Shown: positions 1-9,729 of the stretch, piece by piece | Numbering within the stretch: position 1 is the stretch's first letter | Layout of the letters: each line of letters begins with the position of its first letter | Assembly: GCA_020350365.1 (NCBI GenBank) | Contig: CP070712.1 | Location: 274,922 to 310,284 of the forward strand | Direction of reading: 5' to 3' | Origin: Thermoplasmatales archaeon | Lineage (GTDB): Archaea > Thermoplasmatota > E2 > DHVEG-1 | Length of the DNA stretch: 35,363 nt | Position numbers and translations under genes: made by a program | Notes under the pieces: model-generated | The model's database searches: none | Told to the model about the DNA's origin: nothing | Seen by the model: the letters and a program-made list of their open reading frames with translations, nothing else

Positions 1-1680
1 CTTGATGGCAATTACCTTACCTTTGCTAATAGGTTCTCCTTCTAATCCTGTGGTTGTTACCTTCTGACCGATTTTAATGACTCCTTCTGGTAGCTCCCAA
101 GGAATTACTATCCTAGCTGTCTTTTTTGTCTTGTCATAATCCCTATCAACAAGAGTAATTGCTAGTCCAGGGCATAACGAAACACATCTATTACATGCTA
201 AACAATCATATTCAAATTGAGGTATTCCCATTATGCTGGAATCCTTAATCTTGATACTTTGTAGAACACAAGCCTCCGTGCATGGATTACAAGGGATTTC
301 CTGGGCACAATGAATCATAGGGTGAACATTATTTTTTGTTTGAGGTTTATGAGGTTTTTTAACAGACCCAGGCTTACTACACAGGATATTTAACATATCA
401 TTCCATTCTGATGGAGTATCTACATCGTAACCCATATCGATGAGAATACTTCTAGCAGTGATGCGTCCTGAAAACATTGCAGCTGAAGCCTCCGCAATTA
501 CATTAGCATCACCGGCAGCATAGGTTTTAAAGCCAAAGTTTTCAGCCTGTTTTTTAAGTTCATCAACAGGAGTGAGTCCTACAGCAATAAGTAGTGTATC
601 TGCCTCAAAAATCGCCTCTGTTCCCTTAATTGGCCTGAACTTGTCATCGATCTCTGTGATTATTACACGTTCAAGATGATCCTTTCCTTCAGCTCTTAAA
701 ACTGTATGAGACGTATAAATCGGAATTCCAAGTCGTTTAATCTTATCTAGGTGAACCTTGTAGCCTCCACATTGTGGTAAAGCTTCAACAATACCCATGA
801 CATCCACACCTGCTTGAAGTGCATGGTAAGCGCCAATTAAACCAACATTTCCTCCTCCAATTACAAACAATTTATCTGTAGGTTTTATAAGATCCCTATT
901 GACCAGAGTTTGAAAAGCCCCTGCCCCATATACCCCTGGAAGATCACAACCCGGGAAAGCAAGTGTTTTTTCTCTTGCTCCTGCAGTTACGAGAAGAATC
1001 TCAGGTTTTACCAAAGTGTACTTTCCATCTTTTACGACACCTACAAGTCCATCAACAAATACTCCTACAACAGAAGAATCCGTCCAAACTTCTACGTTTG
1101 AGTCTTCTTCTACTAGAGATGCAAGATTGTCGCCGATATCCATCCCACGGCTTCCCGCAAAGCAATCTCTTATAGACCCAAAGAAATTATGCGTTTGAAG
1201 CCCTAGTTTCCCACCTAAATCCTGCTTATCATCACAAATAATGCACTTTTGACGCATTTTTCCTAATTCTATTGCAGCTGACATACCTGCAGGTCCACCA
1301 CCAACAATTAAAACAGTTGTTTCGACAGTAGGTACCTTTCCAAATTTTTTTACAGCTTTATCATCTTCTAAAAGACTAGGAAATCCCTTTGCGGATCTTA
1401 CATCCATGCCCTCTTTTATTGGAGTAACACATGATTTTACAGGAACACCATCTGCAATAACTAAGCACTGTGCGCATTGGCCATTAGCACAAAATATCCC
1501 TTGGGGTGAGTTGTCCTTTTCATGATTGCCAAAAATATGTATTCCATTGGCAAACAACGCTGATGAGATCATCTCTCCAGATTTTCCACTGAGTTTCTTA
1601 CCATTAAAAGTGAAATTAACAGAACCAATTGTTAATTCAATAGACAATATCGGATGTTTAGTGATTCTAGCATTATCCAT
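1..1680 (-). CDS. 2Fe-2S / FAD / 4Fe-4S oxidoreductase (partial, 3' end outside window)
   Basis: The reading frame is open for 560 codons from an ATG at 1680 to the window edge, so the C-terminus is missing. An N-terminal [2Fe-2S] domain of the Fer2_4 type has C64, C69, C72 and C84. An FAD-binding GGGPAG follows near residue 128 and a second dinucleotide site (GGGNVG) near residue 275. Two ferredoxin-type clusters lie at C458/C464/C467/C471 and C493/C496/C499/C503. This order resembles the alpha subunits of sarcosine, opine and proline/hydroxyproline dehydrogenases (HcnB/SoxA-like), which pass electrons from an amine or amino-acid oxidising partner. Substrate and partner are not visible here. 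Its start codon overlaps the stop of the upstream gene by one base (TGATG), so the two are probably translationally coupled and act in one redox complex. The family call is sound; the function is inferred. Confidence 0.85.
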   Translation of the reverse strand, partial: MDNARITKHPILSIELTIGSVNFTFNGKKLSGKSGEMISSALFANGIHIFGNHEKDNSPQGIFCANGQCAQCLVIADGVPVKSCVTPIKEGMDVRSAKGFPSLLEDDKAVKKFGKVPTVETTVLIVGGGPAGMSAAIELGKMRQKCIICDDKQDLGGKLGLQTHNFFGSIRDCFAGSRGMDIGDNLASLVEEDSNVEVWTDSSVVGVFVDGLVGVVKDGKYTLVKPEILLVTAGAREKTLAFPGCDLPGVYGAGAFQTLVNRDLIKPTDKLFVIGGGNVGLIGAYHALQAGVDVMGIVEALPQCGGYKVHLDKIKRLGIPIYTSHTVLRAEGKDHLERVIITEIDDKFRPIKGTEAIFEADTLLIAVGLTPVDELKKQAENFGFKTYAAGDANVIAEASAAMFSGRITARSILIDMGYDVDTPSEWNDMLNILCSKPGSVKKPHKPQTKNNVHPMIHCAQEIPCNPCTEACVLQSIKIKDSSIMGIPQFEYDCLACNRCVSLCPGLAITLVDRDYDKTKKTARIVIPWELPEGVIKIGQKVTTTGLEGEPISKGKVIAIK

Positions 1681-4600
1681 CAGATATCGCCTCCCTCAAT
1701 AGAAGAAACAAGTAGTTTATACACATCGGTTATCTTGATATTAACTAAGCGCCATGAGCCCTCTCCTTGACACATAAGCAGATGTGATTCGCAGTAGGGA
1801 GAAGTGCATAAAACCATATCAGCGCCTTTTTCTTCAGCTTTTTTCATAAGATTTAACGCGTTTTTCTTAGAGTCTGCATTCAAGCTTTCAAAACCAGTAT
1901 GCCCACATTTATCATTTATATTAAATACTTTAATACCTGGAATAAGCTTGAGAAGTTTTAATGTTGATTCATAGAACGGATCTTTATCCATCATACATGA
2001 ATGATGAACCGCTATTGTTTTATTTATAGGAGAGTAATCTTTTAAGTCCTTCAGTACATTTAACAATTCATCAACGATTGAGGTTACTTTTCTAAAGTCT
2101 TTTTCCTTAGAAAAAGTATAGAATGATTCAGGTGTTCCAAGAATTAAATTCTTGGGATTTGCTTTTTTAAATGATTTGATATTATTTTCTGCTATCTTAG
2201 AAACAATGTCTTTTATTCCTTCTATTTTTGTTTTCAATAATCCTTTTGAAGGGCAGGATAAGCCTTCAATCGATCCATGTTTAATCTTTGCCTTGTCTAG
2301 GAGTTTAAATATCGCTTGGCGTGTTGGACCTAGATCAAATAGTTTATGTGTTTCTCCTATATATTGCAACATTGGTAGGCATCCTTCAAAGAAGCCAATT
2401 CCCCCAGATTTTACAGATGAAGAGAAATACATATCTGTAGGTTTTTCATCAGGGTTTGCTCCTAGTATTCTTAGAGTTATTACTGCCTCGCCTATTGGAC
2501 ATTCAATCGATTTTGGTAATAAGATTTTGATCTCTTTTAATCCTTTTTTATCAAGAGATTTTGAAAACTTTCTCAGAACAGAGGCTGGATTTATCCCTGT
2601 AGTTACATCTCTATATTGTATCCTATCTGGAGATATACCAATTAATTTCAATAGATTCTGTGCTTTGTTAACTATTATCTGCGGATGCTCTTCCCAGGGC
2701 AGATAATGCGAACCGGTTTTTTCATCTGGACCAATTAGCAATAGCCCTTTACCTGAGCGTGCTAATGCCCTTATTAAGAAGGACGGTGAAGGCTTTCTTG
2801 CAGACATCACCTCAACTATGCCTTCAAAACTTTCGAAAGAATGTGAAGGTGTGCTCCAGTAACTCATTAGGGCCTTAACACCTTTATAAGGTGTTTTTTT
2901 CTCAAGTAATCTAGATAAAATATAATCATCTGACATATATCCCTGAGTTATCGCTCCAGATGGGCATACAGAGATACAAGCACTACACGATGCACATGCA
3001 TCATGGTCTATTTTGGAAAACGGTATTTCATCTTTTTTAAAAACATTATTAACTGCCCTATAAGCACAAACTTCTTCGCATCGTCCACAACTTATACACA
3101 AATCTTTATCAACCTCAGCTGTTAAGCTTTGAAGATTAATCGACTTTGTTGTATTGTCTGTTTTTATCTCAAACTCAGATGGTCCTTTTTTTGATATCCT
3201 CTTTGATAAATCACATGGTACTTTCAGAAGAAAAGTTATATCCTCTACTTTAGCTGCTAACTGTTTATGCTCACAATTTGGAAGACATTTATCACAAAGA
3301 TAACAGGGTCCACAAGTAAAACATCTAGAAGCTTCTTCAACTGCCTCATAATCTAAAAATGATTTTTCTACTTCATCAAATGATTTAGTTCTAAATCTTT
3401 TATCTAATCTTTTAGGTGAATGAATTAATTTATCATATTTTGGAGTCTCAGTCACTATGGGGATTTGTTTTTCTATATCTGTAGTGGTATTTTTTCCTCT
3501 CAAATATTTATTAATACCTTTTGCTGCCTCATGCCCGCGACCGATAGCCTCCACAACGGATGAAGGTCCTGTTTCTACATCACCGGCAGCAAAGATACCT
3601 TTTATTTTTGTGTAACCTTTTTCTTTAGTTTCTATCCTTTCTCTTTTATTGGTAATTTTTACATTTCCAACTGGTCCAACATCTGGTTTTGTTCCAACAG
3701 CAGGTATGATAATATCAGCTTTTAAAACAAATTCACTATCTTTTATAGGAATGGGTCTTTTTCGTCCTGATTTGTCAGGTTCTCCAAGCTTAGCTTTTAG
3801 AAGTTCTAAACCTGTTATCATTCCATTTTTTACTATAATTTTCTTAGGAATCGCTAATGTTACAATGTTCAAACCTTCTTCTTTTGCATCCTCGATTTCT
3901 TCTTTTTCAGCAGGCATTTCCTCTAAACCACGACGGTATGCTAATGTGACCTTTTTTGCCCCAAGTCGAATAGCAGATCTGGCAACATCAAATGCTGTTG
4001 AACCTCCTCCAATAACTACTATTTCACCTTTAGTAATCATTGGTTGATCAATATTTAATTCTTGTAAAAACAATAGGGGATCAATGATTCCATCTGCTTC
4101 TTCCCCTTCACCTTCAATACCTAGAGGTAATGACTTTGGCGCTCCACCAGCAATTAGAACCGCAGAATATCCTTTTTTCAGTAAAGTTGCAGGGTCATCA
4201 ATTTTTTTTCCTGTCTCAATTATAATTCCTAAACCTTTAATCCAATCGATTTCTCGCTTTACTATTCTCTTAGGTAAACGATATGAAGGTATTGCATAAC
4301 GAAGCATACCTCCAGGTTCATCTTGCCTTTCAAAAACCGTAATTGAATATCCAGTTCTTACCAGATCCACAGCTGCTGAAAGCCCTGCTGGCCCTGCTCC
4401 AACTATTGCGATTTTTTCTTTGTAAACCTTTTCACATGGTTCCATAAAAAGAGACCTACGAGCAAGCTCGTAATCTGTTGCATATCGTTTTAGAGCTCTG
4501 ACAGAAACAGAATCTCCTTCTATTCCTTGTTCACAATTATCCTCACAAGGTCTAGTACAAACCCTTCCGCAAATAGCTGGAAATGGATTATTTTGCCTAA

Positions 4601-4814
4601 TAACGTCAACAGCTTCCTCAAATTTTTTGTTTGCAATTAAATTTACATAAGCTTTGACATTAACTCCTGCGGGACACGCATTGCTACATTCAGGGAGACC
4701 TTTTAACTCAATCTTATATTTTTTACCATCAACCTTGAGAACGTTTTCCTTTCCGCCAAATAATGATTCAAAATTTAGATTTAAATCTGGTTTTTTTTCT
4801 GATTTCAGAGACAC
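1680..4814 (-). CDS. GltD/NfnB-like flavoprotein fused to ferredoxin, FlpD-like and CCG (HdrB/D-like) domains
   Basis: This is a 1044-residue multi-domain redox protein. Residues 40-100 hold the Cys-rich Fer4_20 segment typical of glutamate synthase small subunit and NfnB. An FAD site (GAGPAG, 139-144) and an NAD(P)H site (GGGSTA, 269-274) follow, and the GltD-like part ends near residue 440. A Cys cluster at 498-514 and two 4Fe-4S motifs (C573-C583 and C607-C617) come next. Residues 641-745 resemble the FlpD/MvhD delta domain but contain no cysteine. Residues 803-905 and 930-1035 look like the two CCG domains of HdrB/HdrD, with only C812, C854, C940, C970, C1003 and C1008 left. A GTG start is chosen because AGGAG lies 6 bases upstream. 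The likely role is electron transfer from NAD(P)H into a heterodisulfide-reductase-like module; the acceptor is unknown. The flavoprotein and ferredoxin parts are certain, the C-terminal assignments are by motif shape. Confidence 0.8.
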   Translation of the reverse strand: MSLKSEKKPDLNLNFESLFGGKENVLKVDGKKYKIELKGLPECSNACPAGVNVKAYVNLIANKKFEEAVDVIRQNNPFPAICGRVCTRPCEDNCEQGIEGDSVSVRALKRYATDYELARRSLFMEPCEKVYKEKIAIVGAGPAGLSAAVDLVRTGYSITVFERQDEPGGMLRYAIPSYRLPKRIVKREIDWIKGLGIIIETGKKIDDPATLLKKGYSAVLIAGGAPKSLPLGIEGEGEEADGIIDPLLFLQELNIDQPMITKGEIVVIGGGSTAFDVARSAIRLGAKKVTLAYRRGLEEMPAEKEEIEDAKEEGLNIVTLAIPKKIIVKNGMITGLELLKAKLGEPDKSGRKRPIPIKDSEFVLKADIIIPAVGTKPDVGPVGNVKITNKRERIETKEKGYTKIKGIFAAGDVETGPSSVVEAIGRGHEAAKGINKYLRGKNTTTDIEKQIPIVTETPKYDKLIHSPKRLDKRFRTKSFDEVEKSFLDYEAVEEASRCFTCGPCYLCDKCLPNCEHKQLAAKVEDITFLLKVPCDLSKRISKKGPSEFEIKTDNTTKSINLQSLTAEVDKDLCISCGRCEEVCAYRAVNNVFKKDEIPFSKIDHDACASCSACISVCPSGAITQGYMSDDYILSRLLEKKTPYKGVKALMSYWSTPSHSFESFEGIVEVMSARKPSPSFLIRALARSGKGLLLIGPDEKTGSHYLPWEEHPQIIVNKAQNLLKLIGISPDRIQYRDVTTGINPASVLRKFSKSLDKKGLKEIKILLPKSIECPIGEAVITLRILGANPDEKPTDMYFSSSVKSGGIGFFEGCLPMLQYIGETHKLFDLGPTRQAIFKLLDKAKIKHGSIEGLSCPSKGLLKTKIEGIKDIVSKIAENNIKSFKKANPKNLILGTPESFYTFSKEKDFRKVTSIVDELLNVLKDLKDYSPINKTIAVHHSCMMDKDPFYESTLKLLKLIPGIKVFNINDKCGHTGFESLNADSKKNALNLMKKAEEKGADMVLCTSPYCESHLLMCQGEGSWRLVNIKITDVYKLLVSSIEGGDI

Positions 4815-4872
4815 TCCCCGCTCCTGAATATAGCCTCTGTTTAATAACTATTATGTTGGAAGGTAAATAACT

Positions 4873-5298
4873 CTATTTAATCTGAACATCCTTGATTGAG
4901 TGATGTCTTCGGGCAAGATTGCGGATTATTTCAATATTTCTTCCACCCTTACCTATTATTTTTGATTTATCACTGACATCCACATCAACTTTTACAACGG
5001 TTGAATCATTATCTCCTTCTAATGTAACATTATTAATTTTGTAAGGTTTGAAAAGATTAATTATAAATTTCTCTTTATCTCCATCAAATTCTACAAATTT
5101 TATTGTCTTTTTAAAAAGGGAACGTAGTTTCTCTAAATTTTTTGCCTTAATACCAATTGCTGCACCAAGTTGTCCTTTTTTTACAATAAAAATTATCCTA
5201 TCCTCAATGCTTAAACAATCCAGGATATGTGTTTTAGTTACATTGCTTGCCATATTTATGTACTGCATTTCTTCATTTGAAAGCATTATATCTGCCAT
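4873..5298 (-). CDS. nusA: NusA-like KH-domain transcription factor
   Basis: Archaeal NusA is a short protein of two KH RNA-binding domains, without the S1 and N-terminal parts of bacterial NusA. KH1 carries GAAIGIKAKN and KH2 carries the GxxG loop in IIGKGGRNIE near the C-terminus. The length of 141 residues fits the family. It directly follows rpl30e, the conserved archaeal order rpoH-rpoB-rpoA1-rpoA2-rpl30e-nusA. A TTG at 5304 would also be in frame, but the ATG at 5298 is better placed behind AAAGGTAG (about 8 bases), which lies over the end of rpl30e. It is expected to bind nascent RNA and act with RNA polymerase; its exact role in archaea is less clear than in bacteria. It is apparently the last gene of the RNA polymerase operon here. 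Confidence 0.9.
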   Translation of the reverse strand: MADIMLSNEEMQYINMASNVTKTHILDCLSIEDRIIFIVKKGQLGAAIGIKAKNLEKLRSLFKKTIKFVEFDGDKEKFIINLFKPYKINNVTLEGDNDSTVVKVDVDVSDKSKIIGKGGRNIEIIRNLARRHHSIKDVQIK

Positions 5299-5304
5299 GA
5301 GCAA

Positions 5305-5604
5305 CTACCTTTTTTTAATATGGTTTATTATATTTGATCCGCCGTCATCTAGAACTGTAAAAACAGAAACTGCAAATGTTTTTCCACAAGTATAGCCAAG
5401 GTCAATAGCATTTGAATTAAAGTTATAGACTGGTATATTTTTCTTTTTTGCAAGCTTATCGATCTCCATCTGATATGGAAAATTTTTTGCCATTATAACA
5501 AGCTTTGCAGATCCGTCATTAATTGATGATTTAGTCTCTTTTGTTCCAATCTTTACTTTTCCTTTCTTTACTGTATTTTTCAAAATCTTATCTATATCTA
5601 CCAT
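5305..5604 (-). CDS. rpl30e: Large-subunit ribosomal protein L30e
   Basis: The 99-residue protein matches the L30e/L7Ae/S12e fold family in length and motifs: an N-terminal VKIGTKET helix start, the AKLVIMAKN strand, the IPVYNF strand and a central LGYTCGK segment before the last strand. It belongs to the large ribosomal subunit and, in archaea and eukaryotes, contacts helix-junction RNA. It sits between rpoA2 and nusA, its normal archaeal place. The start ATG follows the rpoA2 stop after three bases, with GAAGGAATAA upstream as ribosome-binding site, so it depends on operon transcription. The stop codon lies just before the nusA start region. Confidence 0.93.
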   Translation of the reverse strand: MVDIDKILKNTVKKGKVKIGTKETKSSINDGSAKLVIMAKNFPYQMEIDKLAKKKNIPVYNFNSNAIDLGYTCGKTFAVSVFTVLDDGGSNIINHIKKR

Positions 5605-5607
5605 TTA

Positions 5608-7041
5608 TTATTCCTTCTTTTTACTTCTCTTCATTACTAGCTCAACTGCACCAGTTCCAAGGTTTACGGGTTGTCCTACGATAATGTTTTCTGCAACACC
5701 TCCTAGTTTATCGGTTTCACCTCTTCTTGCAGCCTGCAATAAATGAGAAACAGTTATTTCAAAGGCAGCACGAGAAAGTACTGATTCCTTTTCTTTACTT
5801 ACACCATGCCTTCCGATGGCTCTAATTGTTCCGTCAGCAGTCATTACATCTGAAACAAGCATTATGTGCCTTAAATCAACATTTAAACCCTGTTCTGATA
5901 ACGTATTATAAGCTTCTTGAATTATCATATTTCTTGCAGCCTCTATTCCAAGGGTTCTTCCAACTGCTTGTATATCATTTGTTGTTGTTCTATATGGGTC
6001 AACACCATCTACTTGCAAGACCTTTTCCAGGTTACTACCTTCACTATAAATTACATATCCCTCATTTGGTTCATTTCTTATGATAATTCGCTTGATACCA
6101 TCTATTCCTTTTACTTTAAGGTCTTTTAATGTTTCATTTACATCTAAAAGTTTTTTATAACTTGGCTCATCAAGTGATATCTTTATACTATCTTTATCAA
6201 CTTTTGCATCTATTCCTCTGATTTTCTGAATAATTTCTCCAACTTCCTTAATTGATATATTTTTACTTTTTAAGGTTTTCATATTTGGTTTAACATAAAT
6301 TACTAGGTTTGTTAGATCTGTTTCAATGTCTGCTATACTATTTAAACGTGTAATTTCTATCTGATTTGCTACTTCTTTTGCAAGATCAGAATTTAATTTG
6401 TATTCATCACGTAAATAAATATTCATCATTGGTGTTGATGGAATTGATCTTGCATCAACAATTTCAATTAATCGTGGTAGTCCCAAGGTAACATTAATTT
6501 CAGCAACTCCTGCGTAGTGAAATGTTCTCATTGTCATCTGGGTACCAGGTTCTCCAATACTTTGGGCTCCTACAATTCCACAGGCTTCAGATGGATCAAC
6601 GGCATTTTTATCATATTCTTTCAGGGCTTTAGAAATGATATCTTTTAATTTTGATTGAAGAGTCTTTTCTGTTGAGACCATAGATATAATATCATCGATT
6701 ATTGCTTTAGGAAAAAATCTGCCATCCAGGATTTTTAAAATCTCTGATCTTATTTTTTTATGTTCAGGAGATTCCTCAATTGGTTTTGGGAGTTTAATTT
6801 CTCTTTTTTCTACTACCTTTTCCTCTTTTTTTTCGGGTTTCTTTGTAGATTTTTTAATAATCTTTTCCTTTTTCCCCGTCTTTTTTGTTTTCTCTTTTAA
6901 AATGGTCTTTTTTTGGGGAGTTTTTTCAGGTGAAATTTTTGTTTTCTTTTCTTTTTTTACAGGTTTTTTTGTAGTGGTATCTTTTAAGATTTCTTTTTTA
7001 GTTTTAGTTTTTACTGGTTTTTTTACTTGTTTTTTAGCCAT
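5608..7041 (-). CDS. rpoA2: DNA-directed RNA polymerase subunit A'' with long basic N-terminal tail
   Basis: This is the C-terminal part of the largest RNA polymerase subunit, split from A' as in other archaea. The core begins near residue 90 and holds the trigger-loop region ([20 protein letters not shown]) and a C-terminal block ([16 protein letters not shown], then [20 protein letters not shown]) typical of A''. In front is an unusual tail of about 90 residues made almost only of Lys, Thr, Glu and Pro in KKP/KKTK-like units. The usual archaeal A'' has no such tail. The start ATG overlaps the rpoA1 stop (TAATG) and has GAGGGG upstream, so the tail is in frame and starts at the coupled position. 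The tail could bind nucleic acid; that is inference. Confidence 0.95.
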   Translation of the reverse strand: MAKKQVKKPVKTKTKKEILKDTTTKKPVKKEKKTKISPEKTPQKKTILKEKTKKTGKKEKIIKKSTKKPEKKEEKVVEKREIKLPKPIEESPEHKKIRSEILKILDGRFFPKAIIDDIISMVSTEKTLQSKLKDIISKALKEYDKNAVDPSEACGIVGAQSIGEPGTQMTMRTFHYAGVAEINVTLGLPRLIEIVDARSIPSTPMMNIYLRDEYKLNSDLAKEVANQIEITRLNSIADIETDLTNLVIYVKPNMKTLKSKNISIKEVGEIIQKIRGIDAKVDKDSIKISLDEPSYKKLLDVNETLKDLKVKGIDGIKRIIIRNEPNEGYVIYSEGSNLEKVLQVDGVDPYRTTTNDIQAVGRTLGIEAARNMIIQEAYNTLSEQGLNVDLRHIMLVSDVMTADGTIRAIGRHGVSKEKESVLSRAAFEITVSHLLQAARRGETDKLGGVAENIIVGQPVNLGTGAVELVMKRSKKKE

Positions 7042-9710
7042 TAAATCCCCTCTTTAATATCTGTTATTATTCGATTTATGTCAACTGCATTTCCATTAGT
7101 GCTTCTTGCGGGGTCTATTCCATCTTCCCCATAAATAAATTGTATTATCTGACCACCCGAATGTCTAACAGTTCCATCATTTTCAACCTTAACGTCTTCA
7201 AGTGCATTGATAAGTCGTCTCTGCATATAACCAGATCTTGATGTTCGTACTGCTGTATCAACTAAACCTTCTCTTCCACCCATTGAATGGAAGAAATATT
7301 CTGTTGGAGTAAGACCTGTTTTATAACAAGATGCAACAAATCCCTTTGCCCTTGCCCCAAGATCTCCTTTTTTGAAATGTGGTAATGTTCTATATTGATA
7401 TCCTCTATGAATTCTCTCGCCTCTAACAGCCTGTTGTCCTACACAACCTGACATCTGCGAAAGATTAAGCATTGAACCACGAGCACCAGATTTGGCCATA
7501 ATAACTGCACTATTGTTCAGTCCAAGATGTTTGCCTGCTATTTCCCCGGCCATATCTCTTGCTCTACCTGTAACTCTCATTATTTCCATTTCCAATGTTT
7601 CTTCAATGCTTCTTCCAGGAAGGGACTCTAGTTCATTATTTTCATAAGCTTTCACAAGACTTCTAATTTTATTCATAGCTTTTTCAAGACCTTCTTGTAT
7701 CTGCCTTTTTGCTTCTTCAGGGATATCTTCATCATCAATGCTTGTGGTAAAGCCAAATAATGTAATGGAGTTTATTCCCATTCTTGTAACATTATCAATA
7801 AACGACCTACCTGCATCCATTCCATGGTCTCGAATGATTCTATCAAGTATTTTTCCTTTAAAAGCACCTATACTATTTTCATCTACCGTTCCTTGTTTTA
7901 GTATACCCTTTTTAATTATCACATGTGCATCATTAGGGCATTTTGGTGCTGTGCAAACCTCACAGTTGAGACATGTTTTAGCTCTATACTCTAGATTTAG
8001 GTCATCAGGAAGTAGTGTGCTAAAAATGTCCTTTCCACTCATATATCTATTCCCATTCTCCTCTATAATATTTGGTGTTTTTCCTTCATATTTAATTGCT
8101 GACAAAATATGTGATGCATCATCATAAGATATCTTTTTATTTTGATGTGTAAGAAGGAAACAGCCAGATATATGATCATGTATTCCTCCAATAATTGCTC
8201 CTCCAAATCTGGGAGATAAAATATTTTCCTGAACCTTCATTAGTATTTCTGCCTCAGCTTGTGCTTCCTCCCCTTGTAAAAGATGTAAATTCATCTCGTC
8301 TCCATCAAAATCAGCATTATAAGGAGGACAAACACTCAAATTAAATCTAAAGGTTTTGTTTGGGACAACTTTAACACGATGTGCCATCATTGACATACGA
8401 TGAAGAGATGGTTGTCGATTAAATAAAGAAAGATCACCATTCATAAGTTGTCTTTCAATTATCCCACCAATCTCCAATTTTTCCGCTACATCTTCTGCAT
8501 TTTTTTCGGTTATTTTAATTCGTTGTTTCATCCCTTCGGTTTCCCGAATGACATAATTAACTCCTGGTCTATACTGATCTGGATCATCAGACATTTCAAC
8601 CTTTTGCCGAATCAGATTTTTACACCAATCAATATTGTGAGTTGTTACTTTTATAGGAATAGTTAGTTCTCTTGCTATTTGAATAGGTACACCTATTTCA
8701 TTTATACTTAAATTTGGGTCTGGAGAAATTACAGTACGTGCTGAAAAGTTAACACGCTTTCCAGAAAGATTACTTCTAAACCGCCCTTCTTTTCCCTTTA
8801 AACGCTGTGCAAGAGTTTTAAGTGGTCGACCTGACCTATGACGAGCTGGCGGTATTCCCGATGTTTGATTATCTAAATATGTTGTTATATGATATTGTAA
8901 TAACTCCCAAAGATCCTCAACAATAAGTTGTGGTGCACCAGCATCTCTATTTTCTTGTAATCTTTGATTTATACGAATAACATCTACAAGTTTATGTGTA
9001 AGATCATCTTCAGATCTCTCACCAGATTCAAGTGTAACAGAAGGTCTTACTGTAACTGGTGGAACTGGAAGAACTGTTAAAACCATCCACTCTGGTCTTG
9101 CAGATCTTACGTCAATATCTAAAAGTGGAAGATCTTCATCTGGAATTTTTTCAAGCCATTCTCTTACTTCTGAAGGTGTAAGTTTTTTTCCATTTTCTCT
9201 TATTGAGGTTGGTTTGTCTAGTTCTATTTTTCCAACCTCTCTGTCACAATAAGGACATTTTTCTGCCTTTACGGATTCTTTTATTATCTGTTTTAATACA
9301 AAAGTTGGGTCCCGTCCTTCACTTTTGTATTTTTTAAGTTCATCCATATATTCCTGTCTTTGTTTTTCAGTAAGTAATATTTTACCGCATCCTCTACAAG
9401 ATGCACGAAGACTGTCACGAATAGATTTTACTAGGCCAACATGAATTACAGGCATTGCTAAATCAATATGGCCGAAATGACCTGGACATTTGTCTTTTCC
9501 AACTCTTAGTCCACATGTTTTACACCGAAGACCTGGTTCAACAACACCAAGTCTTGGGTCCATAAGTCCCATAGCAATTGGAAATCCATCATCATCATAG
9601 GTGTCTGCAGTTATTACTTTTGTAGCACTCATCTTTCTTATTTCATTTGGTGAAAGAAGTGAAAATGAAATTGCACCTATTTTTTTTGTAATACTTCTTG
9701 CTCTTTCCAT
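7041..9710 (-). CDS. rpoA1: DNA-directed RNA polymerase subunit A'
   Basis: This is the N-terminal two thirds of the largest subunit. The clamp zinc site shows C63, C66, C75 and the CPGHFGHI motif, and a second CxxC pair set follows near residues 105-170. The catalytic Mg-binding motif NADFDGD lies near residue 465. The bridge-helix region near the end ([11 protein letters not shown], then [26 protein letters not shown]) is intact. The length of 889 residues is normal for a separate A'. An AAGGT ribosome-binding site precedes the ATG. It lies 20 bases behind rpoB and overlaps rpoA2 by one base, so B, A' and A'' are made in a coupled series. Nothing suggests loss of function. Confidence 0.98.
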   Translation of the reverse strand: MERARSITKKIGAISFSLLSPNEIRKMSATKVITADTYDDDGFPIAMGLMDPRLGVVEPGLRCKTCGLRVGKDKCPGHFGHIDLAMPVIHVGLVKSIRDSLRASCRGCGKILLTEKQRQEYMDELKKYKSEGRDPTFVLKQIIKESVKAEKCPYCDREVGKIELDKPTSIRENGKKLTPSEVREWLEKIPDEDLPLLDIDVRSARPEWMVLTVLPVPPVTVRPSVTLESGERSEDDLTHKLVDVIRINQRLQENRDAGAPQLIVEDLWELLQYHITTYLDNQTSGIPPARHRSGRPLKTLAQRLKGKEGRFRSNLSGKRVNFSARTVISPDPNLSINEIGVPIQIARELTIPIKVTTHNIDWCKNLIRQKVEMSDDPDQYRPGVNYVIRETEGMKQRIKITEKNAEDVAEKLEIGGIIERQLMNGDLSLFNRQPSLHRMSMMAHRVKVVPNKTFRFNLSVCPPYNADFDGDEMNLHLLQGEEAQAEAEILMKVQENILSPRFGGAIIGGIHDHISGCFLLTHQNKKISYDDASHILSAIKYEGKTPNIIEENGNRYMSGKDIFSTLLPDDLNLEYRAKTCLNCEVCTAPKCPNDAHVIIKKGILKQGTVDENSIGAFKGKILDRIIRDHGMDAGRSFIDNVTRMGINSITLFGFTTSIDDEDIPEEAKRQIQEGLEKAMNKIRSLVKAYENNELESLPGRSIEETLEMEIMRVTGRARDMAGEIAGKHLGLNNSAVIMAKSGARGSMLNLSQMSGCVGQQAVRGERIHRGYQYRTLPHFKKGDLGARAKGFVASCYKTGLTPTEYFFHSMGGREGLVDTAVRTSRSGYMQRRLINALEDVKVENDGTVRHSGGQIIQFIYGEDGIDPARSTNGNAVDINRIITDIKEGI

Positions 9711-9729
9711 AATTTAACCTTCAATTTAT

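Noticed and set aside
2152-2706. 184-codon plus-strand open frame inside the redox fusion gene
   Set aside because: It lies entirely opposite a gene with clear domain motifs, has no recognisable motif and no start signals; it is a shadow frame.
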